A DNA stretch of 64,000 nt, from contig OZ199839.1 of assembly GCA_964304625.1 (NCBI GenBank), positions 1,984,001 through 2,048,000 of the forward strand, written 5' to 3'. Both the position numbers and the translations under genes were made by a program. The notes beneath the pieces are model-generated. The model was not told the DNA's origin. It did not search any database and was given only the letters and a program-made list of their open reading frames with translations. Positions within the stretch are counted from its first letter, which is position 1. Each line of letters begins with the position of its first letter. This DNA is from Kudoa neothunni. Lineage: Eukaryota; Cnidaria. Below are positions 1 to 11,195 of the stretch, piece by piece.

Positions 1-28
1 TGAAGCCATTTAAGTCAGTCGAAAATTT

Positions 29-2117
29 ATGAATGAAAGTTACTTTCCACACAATTCAATAGTTTACATATCTCCTACAAAACGCAGTGAAATTACAAAT
101 ATGGAGAAAGGTAATGTAGAGGAAAAAGTGCTAATACTCGAAAAGGAATTGGAATCAGCCAACCACGCAAATTTAACAGCTGCCAAGTATGGTATTGAGC
201 TGTTGGAACGCAACAGAACACTAGAACAAATCGTTGACCAAACTACGCACGAAAACAATCTTTATCGGACACAGATTGTAAGTCTACGCGAAGAATTGTA
301 CAAACTAAAACACAACATGTTGTATTCGCTGGATTCAGCTGATGATGAAGAAGATTGGGAAGAACCCTCTCAATCGAACCCTTTCGCCTCAGATCCTTCA
401 AACCAACTCAAAAAGTGTCAAATTCTTCTTGACATGGAGCTAAAATACAATCTAATGGAAGAAGATTACCAAAAACAGCTTCTAGAGAATCAATCAACAA
501 TTAAACAGCTGGAACATCATTTGAATGATGTTCAGTATATGTTTGAAGAAAGGTGTAAGCTATGTGAGGATTTAGACTTTAGAAATACTAACCTAGAAAG
601 GGACTTAAAACATTATCATGACACATTATTAGAGGTTGAAAGAATGAATGTAATTATTAACTAATTTTGATGTTATTTAAAGCTACTTTAAAGGATAAAG
701 TGAGCCAGATTACTAAAGAGAATACGATCCTTAACGGAAAGGTTAAAATCTTGTTGGGGCAGAACAAAGAGTTACAACAACAACTTGATGAATACATTCG
801 AATTTACAGCGAATCCCAAGAGCATTTAACTGAAATTGAGTCTCAGCTTGAACCGAAAACTGAAACTGCAACCGATATACCACTCAAAAATAATCAGCCT
901 GAATTTTTGAATAACATTTGTGATTTTTGTTATCTAGGTACTTTTATTATTAATTTTGAATTTTATATTAAAATTCACTTTAGATCAGTTTTCAATCGAT
1001 TACAATTTCAAAGTAATAGAAGTTTAATAAAAAAATCCTCACATGTTGATTTATTGTGATCTAGCCTATAAATTATACATACGACGACTCGGGGATTTTA
1101 GTTGATCAAAGCACCGCCGACATAACAGTACTACATGATCAAATTTTCTAAAGGTAATGGTTGTAATTCCTCATTTTAGACTGCGACCAATTCGACGTTA
1201 AATTTGACGGAGCAAAAAGACTCAGTTGAATATGGGATTGTTAACTCAAGCCATCTTCAACAAAAAATAACAAATTATGAAACTTTTATCAACAATGCTT
1301 ACGTACACACCAAAGGAATATGTGATTGTCTGGATATAAGTATTAAAGGGATTGAGAAGAATTTTAATAAATACCCTGAAACCAAAATTACGTGTGAGGA
1401 TAATGTTTCCAAAAATACCTTTGTTATTCTTGAGGCGATGGGTCAGATAAGAGAACTCATGGTTTCAAAGCAACAAATCCATCAGCATGAAGTGGATAAT
1501 ACTAGGAAACATTCTTCGATGCATTTTACAGGAATTTCATCCAGCGAAATGGACAGATTAGGAAATCAAAGTAACTGAAAATGCAATAAAAATTAAAATA
1601 ATTAAATCTATTTAATGTAGGTGGTTCACTACAAAATTCTAAAATACTATTAAAAACATTGGCACATCAAACGGATCAATTGAGAGGCGAAATAAATACG
1701 CTGAGAAATGAACTCGCAGTATGCCGATCCGATAAAAATCGTCTCCAACAAAAATACAATCATCTTCTATCTAAAAAAGACAATATAAATATAGAAGTAG
1801 TTTGCAAGAATGAGTTGTATAAATTTGAGATTCAAATGTTGAAAAATAAATTTTCAAGTCTTTATCAGCGCCACAAATTTGAAACTAACCAGCTAAAAAA
1901 AGAGCTTTACGAAGTCAATCTCCAGCTCCATGAGACCATTCATCAAAAATTGATACTTCAAAATATTTTGGAAGACATTCAACTTTCCAAAGATATTCAT
2001 AGCCTCCAGATATATGATATGAAACGCCAAAACAGAAAGAAAATCCCCCTATCTAATTTTCCCGCACAAAATGATCCATTGAATAGGGAAATACATAAGT
2101 TTGATTCGGATTTGTAA
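29..2117 (+). CDS. BICD: Bicaudal-D-like dynein/cargo adaptor (six exons)
   Basis: Coiled-coil adaptor that in other animals links dynein-dynactin to Rab6 and other cargoes. Six exons give a 614-residue reading frame: 29-649, 694-937, 984-1012, 1065-1127, 1180-1570 and 1621-2117, with GT-AG introns of 44, 46, 52, 52 and 50 bp whose phases all agree. Residues 51-62 read AAKYGIELLERN, the CC1 box (AAxxG) by which BICD, BICDR, Spindly and TRAK adaptors bind dynein light intermediate chain. Near the end (about residues 557-570) HQKLILQNILEDIQ resembles the IQQKLALTQRLED stretch of the BICD cargo-binding coiled coil, which favours BICD over Spindly or TRAK. It is shorter than human BICD2 (824 residues). 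The start is uncertain: ATG at 29 or 101 is possible, and further 5' exons may lie outside the window. Coiled-coil heptads with an acidic DDEEDWEEP linker lie between. Confidence 0.8.
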
Positions 2118-3774
2118 TTTTAATGATTTTTTCGAATATGTTTAAAAATATTAGTGATCAGGTTTCTTCGCATTGGATAACTAGCTTTGTAGATATATAT
2201 TATTATTATTATTAAGTTATGGTTAAAATACAACTGTTCTAATATTAAGTCATCACACGTAACTTACATGATTTTAAAATTTTTCCAAACCAAACAATAT
2301 TATTTTTACTAGCTACGCAATTCATCCATTGTGTTCTGTTAATAATTACTTAATATTCTATCAATGTGAGAATTTACTTTTATTTTTTGTAGAAAAGTAA
2401 CAGAAATGTTCGTCCTTGATTTAATGACTTATTTTGAACTCTAAGTGGAAATTTAGCTTATGAAATAAAGGGTCGGGTTCACTTGACTGTTTGCTACTTG
2501 CGTGGGAATTTTACCACCAAAAACCATTAAATACAGCCATATTAAAAATGATTACTTATGAGATTGTATTTTGCCTAAATGTTTTCATGGTGATTTTTCT
2601 GTCTATTTATAAAATGCTTGATGAGGTTTTAACTGTGTTGTATGGTTTCTGGGACATTATTACATATTTAGCGTAATATATTTCAAAAATTGGCAGTACA
2701 AACAAAAGAATTTTAGGAGAAAAATTGCAATAGAATATTAGAGGGGTTTATTTCTTGAAATTGTTACTATTTCTAGCCTAAAATGAAAATTCCGATTTAA
2801 TAACATTCGATGATTAATTATTTTATTGCTTTAATCACAAAAGTATATTAAAATTTATTATAATACCGCAGTATTCTCTTATTGTGACAATAGATATATT
2901 TTTTTGATCATATTAGTATATGCATTCGTACATTCATATGCTCTATGTTTTAATTTGGTTTAATATAAATTTCATATACAAGGGTACCAACTAATATATT
3001 ATGTTAATGGATTTAAAATGTTTATCGATAAGGGCAAAATTTATTTTAATAAAGCATGCTTGTAAATATTTTTCGTAATTTAATTTCAAATTCAGTCCAG
3101 GTTCTAAAATCAAAATTCCTAATGATTTTTTATGTATGCGGAATTAAGATAAATGAAAGAGGAACTAATTTTTAGAAATTCATTGACCCATTTAAGGTTT
3201 CAACTACAGAAAATATTTTTTTTTAATTTTAGCATTAAATGATAAAAATAAAATTTTGAATTGATTATCAATCAAATGTAAGAGAAATATAACCATAATA
3301 GAATTGAAACATTTGTTGATAGATAAATTCCATCTTAAAATTCAACTAAAATTTGTGGCTATAATAATAAATTTTAATTTATGATATACAAATTCGTAAT
3401 TTAACCATTTCGATACTCATATTTTGAAATCGTTTATAATCAAATAAAGTTCAGAAACTTCGTTATTATAATATTGAAGTTGGGGGAGTTAAAGTCATCA
3501 ACAGTTTTTGAACGATTTAGAAACACCATTGGGTATGTTATTATCACAAAGCGAATTTTTGGTAAAAATGAAACTGATATATCTGAAAAAATTTCAAATT
3601 CTTATCTTATTAAATTATTGACATATTTTAAAATTTATTTAATCCTTTCGTGTCCAAATTTTTATTTCGAGCTTAAAAAATTACATTTAATAATACTATC
3701 TTTTTATCTTATCTGTAAAAATTTTAAATTTGAATAAAATAGTTAAACGAAACTTTTTTACATTTTCCATCAAG
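2118..3774. other. AT-rich intergenic stretch
   Basis: No coding potential recognised. Short open frames at 2491-2676 and 3474-3737 are low-complexity AT translations. AATAAA-like signals occur near 2463. A short ATT microsatellite lies near 2200. Confidence 0.55.
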
Positions 3775-5634
3775 GGCATTAGAGTAACCTTTGGGCATCT
3801 GCGCAAAAAAGAATTTCAACAATAATCGTGGCTCAAAATAGATTGTTACGCAATTGTATAGTTTTATTTATTATGAAAAGAATAGAAACAATCCCGTTCT
3901 TTTACTATGCAACGTGGGGTATTGCATTTCAAGCAAACGAATTGTGTCTCTCTTTTGCATAATCCACATCTGCTTTTTTTGTCTACCATTTCGGGGTAAT
4001 GGCCGACATTGTCAGATATGAACGATTTAGATAAGTTGTTAATTCTATTTTGAGTAGAGTAACTAACCGACTCTGTATTCGTTGATGTATCATGGGAAGG
4101 ACGTCTACACTTTGTTGTTACATTTGATTGTTTATAGTAAATTATATGTTCACTGATTGACTGTGAAAAAGACAACAGATCCATTAATCTATTATTGGGA
4201 ATTTTCCTAATTTTGGAATTGGGGCGATACAACAACCAAGCATTAGTTATGGCTGGATTCAACCACCAAAAGAATATTTTCATATAAAATTTACGGCACT
4301 GTTGGTTTAGTTTATATAACGCCATCAACATATCTGATAGGTCTACCCCATCCATATTTGTGTTGTACTCTGACACCACATTAGGGCATTCAATAGTGAT
4401 CATTCTTTTTGTACGCCGACCAAATCTCTTTATTGTTCCAACTGGCTCTGAAGAAGAATGTGTGGAAGAAAGTGTAACTACAGAGCCATCACACCATTTG
4501 GTTACCGCTATTCTGTTTGTTTTATTGGGGAAACTTCTGTGTGACCCACGACCTTTTTTGCCAAATTGATTTGGAGGTGATAATGAACAATTTTCAATTC
4601 AATTTCTTCTTATCTTTCCGACAGAGTAGATATTGCGCTCTTTTAAATTTTTTTGCAAGGGAATAGAGGTGAAAAAATTATCAAAGTATACGGAAAATGT
4701 TTTATGACTTGGAAGAGTCTCGCACAATTTTATCACAAAATCACCAGAAACCTGGCCACTCGAATTATCAAGTTTTGGTGCTTTTCCATCATACACCATA
4801 CCACTAGTTCCGCATCTTGCAAATACTTTAAACCCTCATTTAATTTGTTTCTTAGGAAGGCATTGTTTAGCTTTACACTTCCCTCTGAAAAGTATCATTC
4901 GCTCATCAACTGAATGATAAACTTCGGGTTTAACTTTCAAAAACACAGACCGTAGGTATTCCAAGAAGGGTCGGATTTTAGCGAATCGATCATATTTGGA
5001 TGATGCTTGATCATTTTGTATGCTTTCATTATTGTTACAATGAAGTAATCTTGAGATTTTATCGAAAATGATTTCTTGAAAAGACGTTCGAGACATGTGG
5101 GTAATCGAATGAGCTGCTCCAATAGCAGCGGTAACGCTGCATTCTTACAATTGCCATCAAGATAATTACGCCAAGAAACTTTTGAATTTCATCCATATCT
5201 GTTAGAAAATTGATACCACATTGAACTGCATAAACATTAGTTTCGTTTGTAATCATTTCGATCAATGCTTGGCTAAAAAAGAATTTGAAATGATCAATTG
5301 GAGAGAACAACTCTTCCACATCTTCAAATTCATCTACCGTAACGACATCGCACGGAACAGAGGGCCAGGGTCCTCCACGTGTCCATTTAATATTTGAGTT
5401 ATCATCATCACGCTCAAAATCATCTGATGATGAAACACATAAATCAACATCGTTTAAGTTTGTTGAACACCTAACCTCATCATCAGAAGCCGTGTCAGGA
5501 TCTGAAAAATCAGCAGCTGGAAGAACGATCACTTTGGTTAGGGTGTGGCCATCATTCAGCTTGGTAACGTTGAAGTCGTGATCCATTTTGTTTTAAAAAA
5601 ATCAGCGTGCGTGCCCAAAGGTCATCCTGAGGAA
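3775..5634 (-). mobile_element. piggyBac-type DNA transposon A
   Basis: A decayed piggyBac transposase on the minus strand is bracketed by inverted ends. The left end reads TAACCTTTGGGCATCTGCGC near 3787-3806; the right end, reverse complemented, reads TGACCTTTGGGCACGCACGC (about 5606-5625). I could not find clean TTAA duplications next to these ends, so the exact boundaries are approximate and the outermost bases may be lost. Confidence 0.65.
3864..5586 (-). pseudogene. piggyBac transposase (DDE_Tnp_1_7), broken
   Basis: Cut-and-paste transposase in at least four frame segments: 5586-5059, 5096-4836, 4799-4599 and 4403-3864. The N-terminal segment is acidic (SDPDTASDDEV), then comes a typical core. 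All three catalytic aspartates remain visible: SVDERMILFRGKC (D1), VYFDNFFTSIPLQKNL (D2) and NMDGVDLSDML (D3). The C terminus has the cysteine-rich CGLCKRETQFVCLKC zinc ribbon typical of PGBD-type proteins. Breaks: a frameshift near 5090, a stop near 4836 and a frame change between 4599 and 4403. It is therefore a relic rather than an active or domesticated gene, although the retained catalytic triad and zinc ribbon suggest the decay is not ancient. Confidence 0.85.
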
Positions 5635-5960
5635 CACGTATATTTTTTTATATATTTATTCGATGCATTTTGAAATTTTAATGTAAGGGTTGAAAAATAA
5701 ATATTTACGATGTTATATAAATTTAATATTTTTTATGTATCGATATCTCTAATAATGATAGTGTAATAAATCAACAAATAATACGACTTCACCAAACAAT
5801 AATCTAGAAAAGTAAGCTGTAATATAAATATAATGATTTTTCAATAAATTATGGTTTATCTTATTTTAAGGTAGAAGAAATCCCAAAATCTTAGAAACAT
5901 AATAAACCATTTTAAACTATCTATAATTAAGATGCGATGAACATAATAATCAATTGTTCC

Positions 5961-5985
5961 CTAGGATGACCTTTGGGCATGGAAA
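5961..5985 (+). repeat. Solo piggyBac-A-type terminal repeat
   Basis: CCCTAGGATGACCTTTGGGC at 5962 matches the reverse complement of the right end of element A (AGGATGACCTTTGGGCA) almost exactly, but points rightwards like a left end. No matching right end was found downstream. Probably the remnant of a second copy. Confidence 0.5.
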
Positions 5986-7031
5986 GATTAAAAAGAGGTT
6001 ATAGAAATATACAGCCTGAGGAATTTGTTCGGCGTAATGCGGTGAATATGTCAACGTAAGTGGGATTAATTGTCGAAGTTATATTAAATTTACTTTGATC
6101 AAAAAATGTCATATTCAAATCAAATAAGATACTTTTTTCATTAACTTGGGAAAAACGTAAATTATTTTATTGAACAAATCTTGAAAGTTCTGCAAAGCCA
6201 ACGGATTACATGATTTTAAACAACATGAATTTTGTAATACATAGATATAATTAGGTCCAGTTTCAAATAGACAAATGTGATACAAAGTCCTTAAGGCCGT
6301 GGCTTCCATCCTTTTGGGCGTCTTCGAACTCTTATCAATTAATATGAGGATTGTGTTAAGAATTCAGTATATATATTTTTAAAGGGCTAAAAAAAAGTCA
6401 CATATTCATTTTCTATCTTTTCAATCATAACACAACAAATAACAAATGATATAAATATATAACTAATGAGATTTGTGCTGCTATTTTTCGGAAGCTATTT
6501 TATGTATTCTTAATTCAATTTTCGAATCCCGGTTGGAAATCACTGCCTTAAGGCATTTAAAACAATGAATAAATGATTAAAGGTCTATATTTTGGCTTAG
6601 ACGCGAAAATGTTCTCTTAGGAAACATTGGCACATGCCTCGCTCAATACAGGAAGGGTTAACCCGTAACATTTTCAGAATAAAAGATTTCATTCACAATC
6701 CATTCCAATATCATTTAAAAAATGATTTCCATTTGGCGTTTTCGTTCATTGTGTATAATAATTTCGTGTACTCAAAAAAATTAAAACTCAATCCAAGTTT
6801 CCAAAATGTTGATAAGAAATTCTATTCTGAGTCCAAAATCGTTTCATTTAGTTTAATTATTTTTCGAAGATTTAAATATTTTAAAGATATAAGAACTACA
6901 ACAGATTAAATAGGAGAAAAAATAGGAATTAAGGTTATTTCGCGTGGCAAGTGGAGGGGGCAAGAAGAAGCCAATCAAATAATTATATATTCTAAAATTA
7001 TAAAGCGCGAAGAAAATTGAAATCGCTGGTG
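5986..7031. other. AT-rich intergenic stretch
   Basis: No gene recognised. Open frames at 6115-6309 (-) and 6634-6909 (+) have no family signature and biased AT-derived composition. CCTTTTGGGCG near 6310 loosely resembles the piggyBac-A end but is too short to call. Confidence 0.5.
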
Positions 7032-7540
7032 TCAATCGTTAAATGATTCGGCTACCCACGATGAATAACCTCGTTGGAGGTTGCATGCACTATAAAAACA
7101 GTTAAAGAACGCGACTTTATTAAAGTTCAACTTTTTAAAGCCATTATCTTTGGCCATTTCAAGAGCTTGTGCGCTCCTCACACCAATTCCACAGTTGAAA
7201 ATCACTAGAGAATCTTTTTGTGGTTTATCAACATCGTAGGTTTCCTTGAATTGAGCGTCACTCATTGTCAAAGCACCTGCCAATTTGTTTACTAAAATGG
7301 AGTTCATCTTTGATGGATTAAAATCAATATTTTACAGGGAATATTCAACGCCGAGTCAATATGACCATCGGTGTATTCTTGTGGTGTACGCACATCTATA
7401 ATATAGAAACTTTTCGGTTTGTTAGCCATTATTTCTTTTAATTGGGTGACACTTATATTTTCTTCGACCATTTTTCTCCAAGATATGAACCTTCTACCTA
7501 AGGAACGATTAGCAATTCCAGCGAGACTATTCGCAAGCAT
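7032..7540 (-). CDS. Single-domain rhodanese (thiosulfate sulfurtransferase-like)
   Basis: Sulfurtransferase of the small TSTD/GlpE type, which moves sulfane sulfur from thiosulfate or persulfide to thiol acceptors. Two exons: 7540-7336 and 7291-7032. The 44-bp intron (7292-7335) is placed by phase, because joining after NIP gives NIPLNKLAGAL, matching the family's NIPLDEV-type stretch. The product is 154 residues. Residues 1-23 (MLANSLAGIANRSLGRRFIS...) look like a basic amphipathic mitochondrial leader. IIDVRTPQEYTDGHI is the rhodanese signature. The active-site loop reads CGIGVRS, keeping the catalytic Cys and the C-x4-R spacing. GYSSWV closes the domain. An insert of about ten residues (NKVAFFNCFY) before LQRGYSSW is unusual; no intron in phase removes it. 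It appears intact. Confidence 0.85.
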
Positions 7541-8556
7541 ACCACCTCAGAAATAGGCTTACCTGTGTATGATCGATTCACGCTTGGTGGATTAATCGAA
7601 CGCCGCAACGTATTGATTTGGATGCCGCATTTTTGTGCAATGTTTTCAACCGAAGCCTGAATACGTCTTTTTTATTTTAATCGATAAACACTTAATCCTA
7701 TCAATTGTTTGTGTGAGTGTGGTGAATAAACCTGCCAAAATGTCAACACCACTGATCAAATCACAATGAAACATATTTTCAAAACAATTCATTGAATGAC
7801 AATCCACACTTTTTTGTTATCCCAAAAGTGAGAAACCCTAAAAATTTGAGCATTTAAAATTTATTTGTCCTAATTGATGACCAGTCGGTCCCAACTTAAA
7901 AAACCTCAATTCAAATTTGATATTTAATAGGACATTCGGTATGTGTATCGAAATAGAAAAATATAAAGGTGACATTTTAAGTTGTTATACCTCTTCAAAT
8001 TTTATTCATTAATGAAAGGAAAGCCTTATTAAATCATTTACCAAAATCTCTATATATTATTATCTAGTCAATAGAAAACTTAGATACTATTAGAGTAATC
8101 ATTTAATGATCTTTTGGACTTCCGATGCTAAGTAAAAACTAACCCTGTGATAAATAACAGGCATAAAGCACGTGTGGTTAAGTACTTAGACATCAATTAT
8201 GTAGTCCCTGTGATTGAGCCTTATTTCTGTTTAATGTTTGTTTCACTTTTTTCACCTTTAAACTTCTATGAAAACAGACATACGGAAAATAGATTCAGTT
8301 AATCTGATGCGCACGCGCACACAAGTGGGCTCAATGCGAAGAATTCGATATGAACTTGGGATGATTAGAAATGCATTAAAAACACACCCACATTACCGAT
8401 AATCCTGTAGAATCATTGGGCATAACCTCTCGGTCATCTTTGTGATTAATCTGACTCCAGACCACTTTGTTATGCGTATTAAATATAATGATAAATTCCC
8501 TATTCCATTTAAACTCAGGCTATTTTCCTGAAACAGGTTATTTTATACGATATTAC
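7541..8556. other. Intergenic stretch with a possible orphan exon
   Basis: Mostly AT-rich and uninformative. On the minus strand about 7675-7560 stays open and reads like a helix-turn-helix (ENIAQKCGIQINTLRRSI), followed by a CAG/GTAAGC donor-like site. It could be an upstream rhodanese exon, another gene's exon or a transposase scrap. Not called as a gene. Confidence 0.35.
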
Positions 8557-8686
8557 CAGGAATGGCAAATTCGTGAGTTTCGTTCGTGTTCGTTCACACA
8601 ATCAAAAATTGTTACAAGTGGAAATGAACGAACACGAACGAAATCACAATTTTAAAATTTTTGAACGAACGAAATTGCCAGCCCTG
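8557..8686. mobile_element. Short hAT-type MITE, 130 bp, foldback
   Basis: The ends CAGGAATGGCAAATTCGT and, reverse complemented, CAGGGCTGGCAATTTCGT form inverted repeats. The body is a near palindrome of repeated TTCGTTCGTGTTCGTTC. Flanking 8-mers GATATTAC (8549-8556) and TTTATTAC (8687-8694) agree at 6 of 8 positions, as expected for a decayed hAT duplication. Confidence 0.65.
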
Positions 8687-9037
8687 TTTATTACAAATAT
8701 CGGGAATGAGTAATTAGTTTGCGGACTATTCAAATTACATTTACTCTCGTTGAGGTCGGATTGACCACAACGACGTCTTGTTACACTCCAAGCATGTCAT
8801 TATTTTCACTTATAGTAAAAAATATTTTGACAGGTTTGGTAGGTTGAAAATTTTTCTAATCGTAGAACTTAACAAATAAACGTACAATAAGTATTTCACG
8901 CTTATAAACGAACGTATCCGGAAATTTGAAATTGAAAACTGAATAGTTATCATTACGATTTTTGTTCCGAAAATAACATTGAATTCATAAACTATGTTAA
9001 ACATTCACAATTATTTAATTATTGTTACAAAAATATA

Positions 9038-9109
9038 CAATCGAACCTCGATTATCCGGAACATTTGGAACCAGCGGTTTCCTTTCCGGTAACTAGGTTC
9101 CAGTTTATC
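9038..9109. repeat. Fragment of pogo-type MITE end
   Basis: Begins CAATCGAACCTCGATTATCC after a TA, the same end as the longer pogo-type MITEs in this window, and breaks off at 9109. At 9110 a hAT-like end starts (CAGGGGTCTCCAAAGTGATC, then TCGACCCCTTGAAGTCGATG), so a hAT probably inserted here. Neither partner end was found. Confidence 0.55.
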
Positions 9110-9768
9110 CAGGGGTCTCCAAAGTGATCGATATCGACCCCTTGAAGTCGATGAGAACTTCTAGGGGTTCATTACGTGTTATAGAGATTCCACAGAATTT
9201 TATGGGCTTTTAAGGTAATGCTTCCCATCTTTCTACCCCATACTACATTATTTAATATAATTAATTAAAACTAACCCATAACCTTATTTATTTATTTATT
9301 TTTTGGTTAAAATCAATCTCTACTTACCTTAAGTTATACCATGTATTTTTTTTTCAATTACGTAGAGACTTTGCGGCTCTTAAAAATCTAGTAAATACAT
9401 TGGCGTTAAATTTTCCTAAAATTTAAATGTTCGCTGGTATTGATTGTTACCAACAGTATATAAAGCAATTACGATTGTTTACATTAAGTTTATAATTGAC
9501 TAAGGAGGATAATTTTTGCGTTTAAAATTAGTTTGAATCAAAATTACAAAAGCTACGAGAATAATTTGCGATTGTCGTTTCAACCACAGTGGACACTTCG
9601 AGAACGCTACCAACGACTTCTTTTTTTGAAACATTATCTTAAGGTAAAAATCAGGATATTCTTATTAACTTTTGGAAACAGCCATAATAAAGTATTAACA
9701 TTCCTATACATGGTGTAACCTAACCTTAAAATTTGCTATTGTACTTGTGCAAAAGTATGCAACTATAA

Positions 9769-11186
9769 GGCAGTGTCTAATGGTCCGGCAGATAAGTTCT
9801 ATGATTGATTTGACTTGTTGGCACGACAAAACGAAAAATAAAATTTTTTTGGATGAATGTTATATGTTATATTAAACGTTTAAAAACATACATTTAATGT
9901 GTTAGTCGTTCCAGATGGAATGTATTACCGATGTAGCTTGATTATGCTATTCAGATTTTATTATTTTATTTTAAGTTGTATTTTTATATTTTTCGTGGAA
10001 ATTTATGAAAAAATTTATTAATTAGCCATAGTATCTATGTAAAACTTTAACGCTGAATTTTATGAATCTTGTACCCAAGGTAGCGTAGTTATACGTACAC
10101 AATGAACAGCATCGAAATTAGTTGTAGAAGATAGTGATGTTAACACTAATGAGAATAGTATTTTTAACGTCGTTGATACGTTTTGTCGCTTTTCAGAGCT
10201 GAAGTTGAGAATCTAACAGTTTGAATTTCAGGACAAAAACAATATTTCCATACTGGATTGCAAAGTCATTGAGAGCACACAAAAACGATGTGATCGAGTG
10301 TCATAACGTCACATAAAATTAATCTGTGATATTATATAAAAATTTAAATAATAAAGTAAATACTCTTTCTTTTGTAAGCAGAACTAGTTATTATAAGACA
10401 AATTCGATCAGAATCATCGTTTTTAAATTAATTTCTATGATCTTAATAAGTGTCTATAATTATGTTTTATACTTGGAAACTTATGGACGATAATTACGAT
10501 ATCTTACATGTAACTGGCATTATATAAGCCTAGCATTTGGGAATATTCTACCATAATTGATATGGTTTCTTTGAAAATTAAATAAAGATGTATAATTACT
10601 CTGTTGGGATAATAAAAAATGTTTAGTTTACTTAAATAATTAATGTAATTGTTATAAATTTTAAGATATGAATACGCTAAACTACTTGGTTTTTTGACCA
10701 AATGAATCATTTGTATGTTAAGCATCGTGGGAACTAGCTAATTAGTATTAATTTATTGAGATTAAATATCGATAAATTATCGGATTGATATCAATATTAT
10801 TTTATTATTTATGAAAATAGATTAAAATATATTTGATCATTATTATTTGTAGGTGTACTTCAAGGGTCAATATAACACTAAGTTACGTCATCAGAAAACG
10901 TAAATATGAAATTTAATTTTTTATGGAAAAATTAAACATGGTGAATTCTTTGATTCAAAAATATAACATTTTATGCAAGCATAAGATGTTTCACAAGTTT
11001 AACTGTGAAAATTTTGATGCTATCCTTCTCTAAATAGGGTCCTCCTATATATTCTTCAATGAAACCTAACTTGTAGATATATTTATCATTTAAATGTTAC
11101 TTATAATGTTAAGTTTAATTGTATACCAACTTAAAATCAATTTAAAAAACATGCGATGCTAATCTGCCGTGCCAATAGACACTGCC
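9769..11186. mobile_element. Non-autonomous Mutator-like element (MULE MITE)
   Basis: A 1,418-bp element with ends GGCAGTGTCTAATGGTCCGG (left) and GGCAGTGTCTATTGGCACGG (right, reverse complemented), flanked by a perfect 9-bp duplication CAACTATAA (9760-9768 and 11187-11195). The 9-bp duplication is diagnostic of MULEs. No transposase reading frame inside; the open frame at 10504-10725 is AT noise. Its first ten bases match the coding MULE at 42522, so it may be mobilised by a related transposase. Confidence 0.85.
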
Positions 11187-11195
11187 CAACTATAA

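Noticed and set aside
2491-2676. Hydrophobic 61-codon frame resembling a small membrane protein
   Set aside because: Composition expected from AT-rich DNA; no supporting context.
7560-7675. Minus-strand helix-turn-helix-like frame upstream of the rhodanese gene
   Set aside because: Short, no start or family match; could be an orphan exon or transposase scrap. Mentioned only in the intergenic note.
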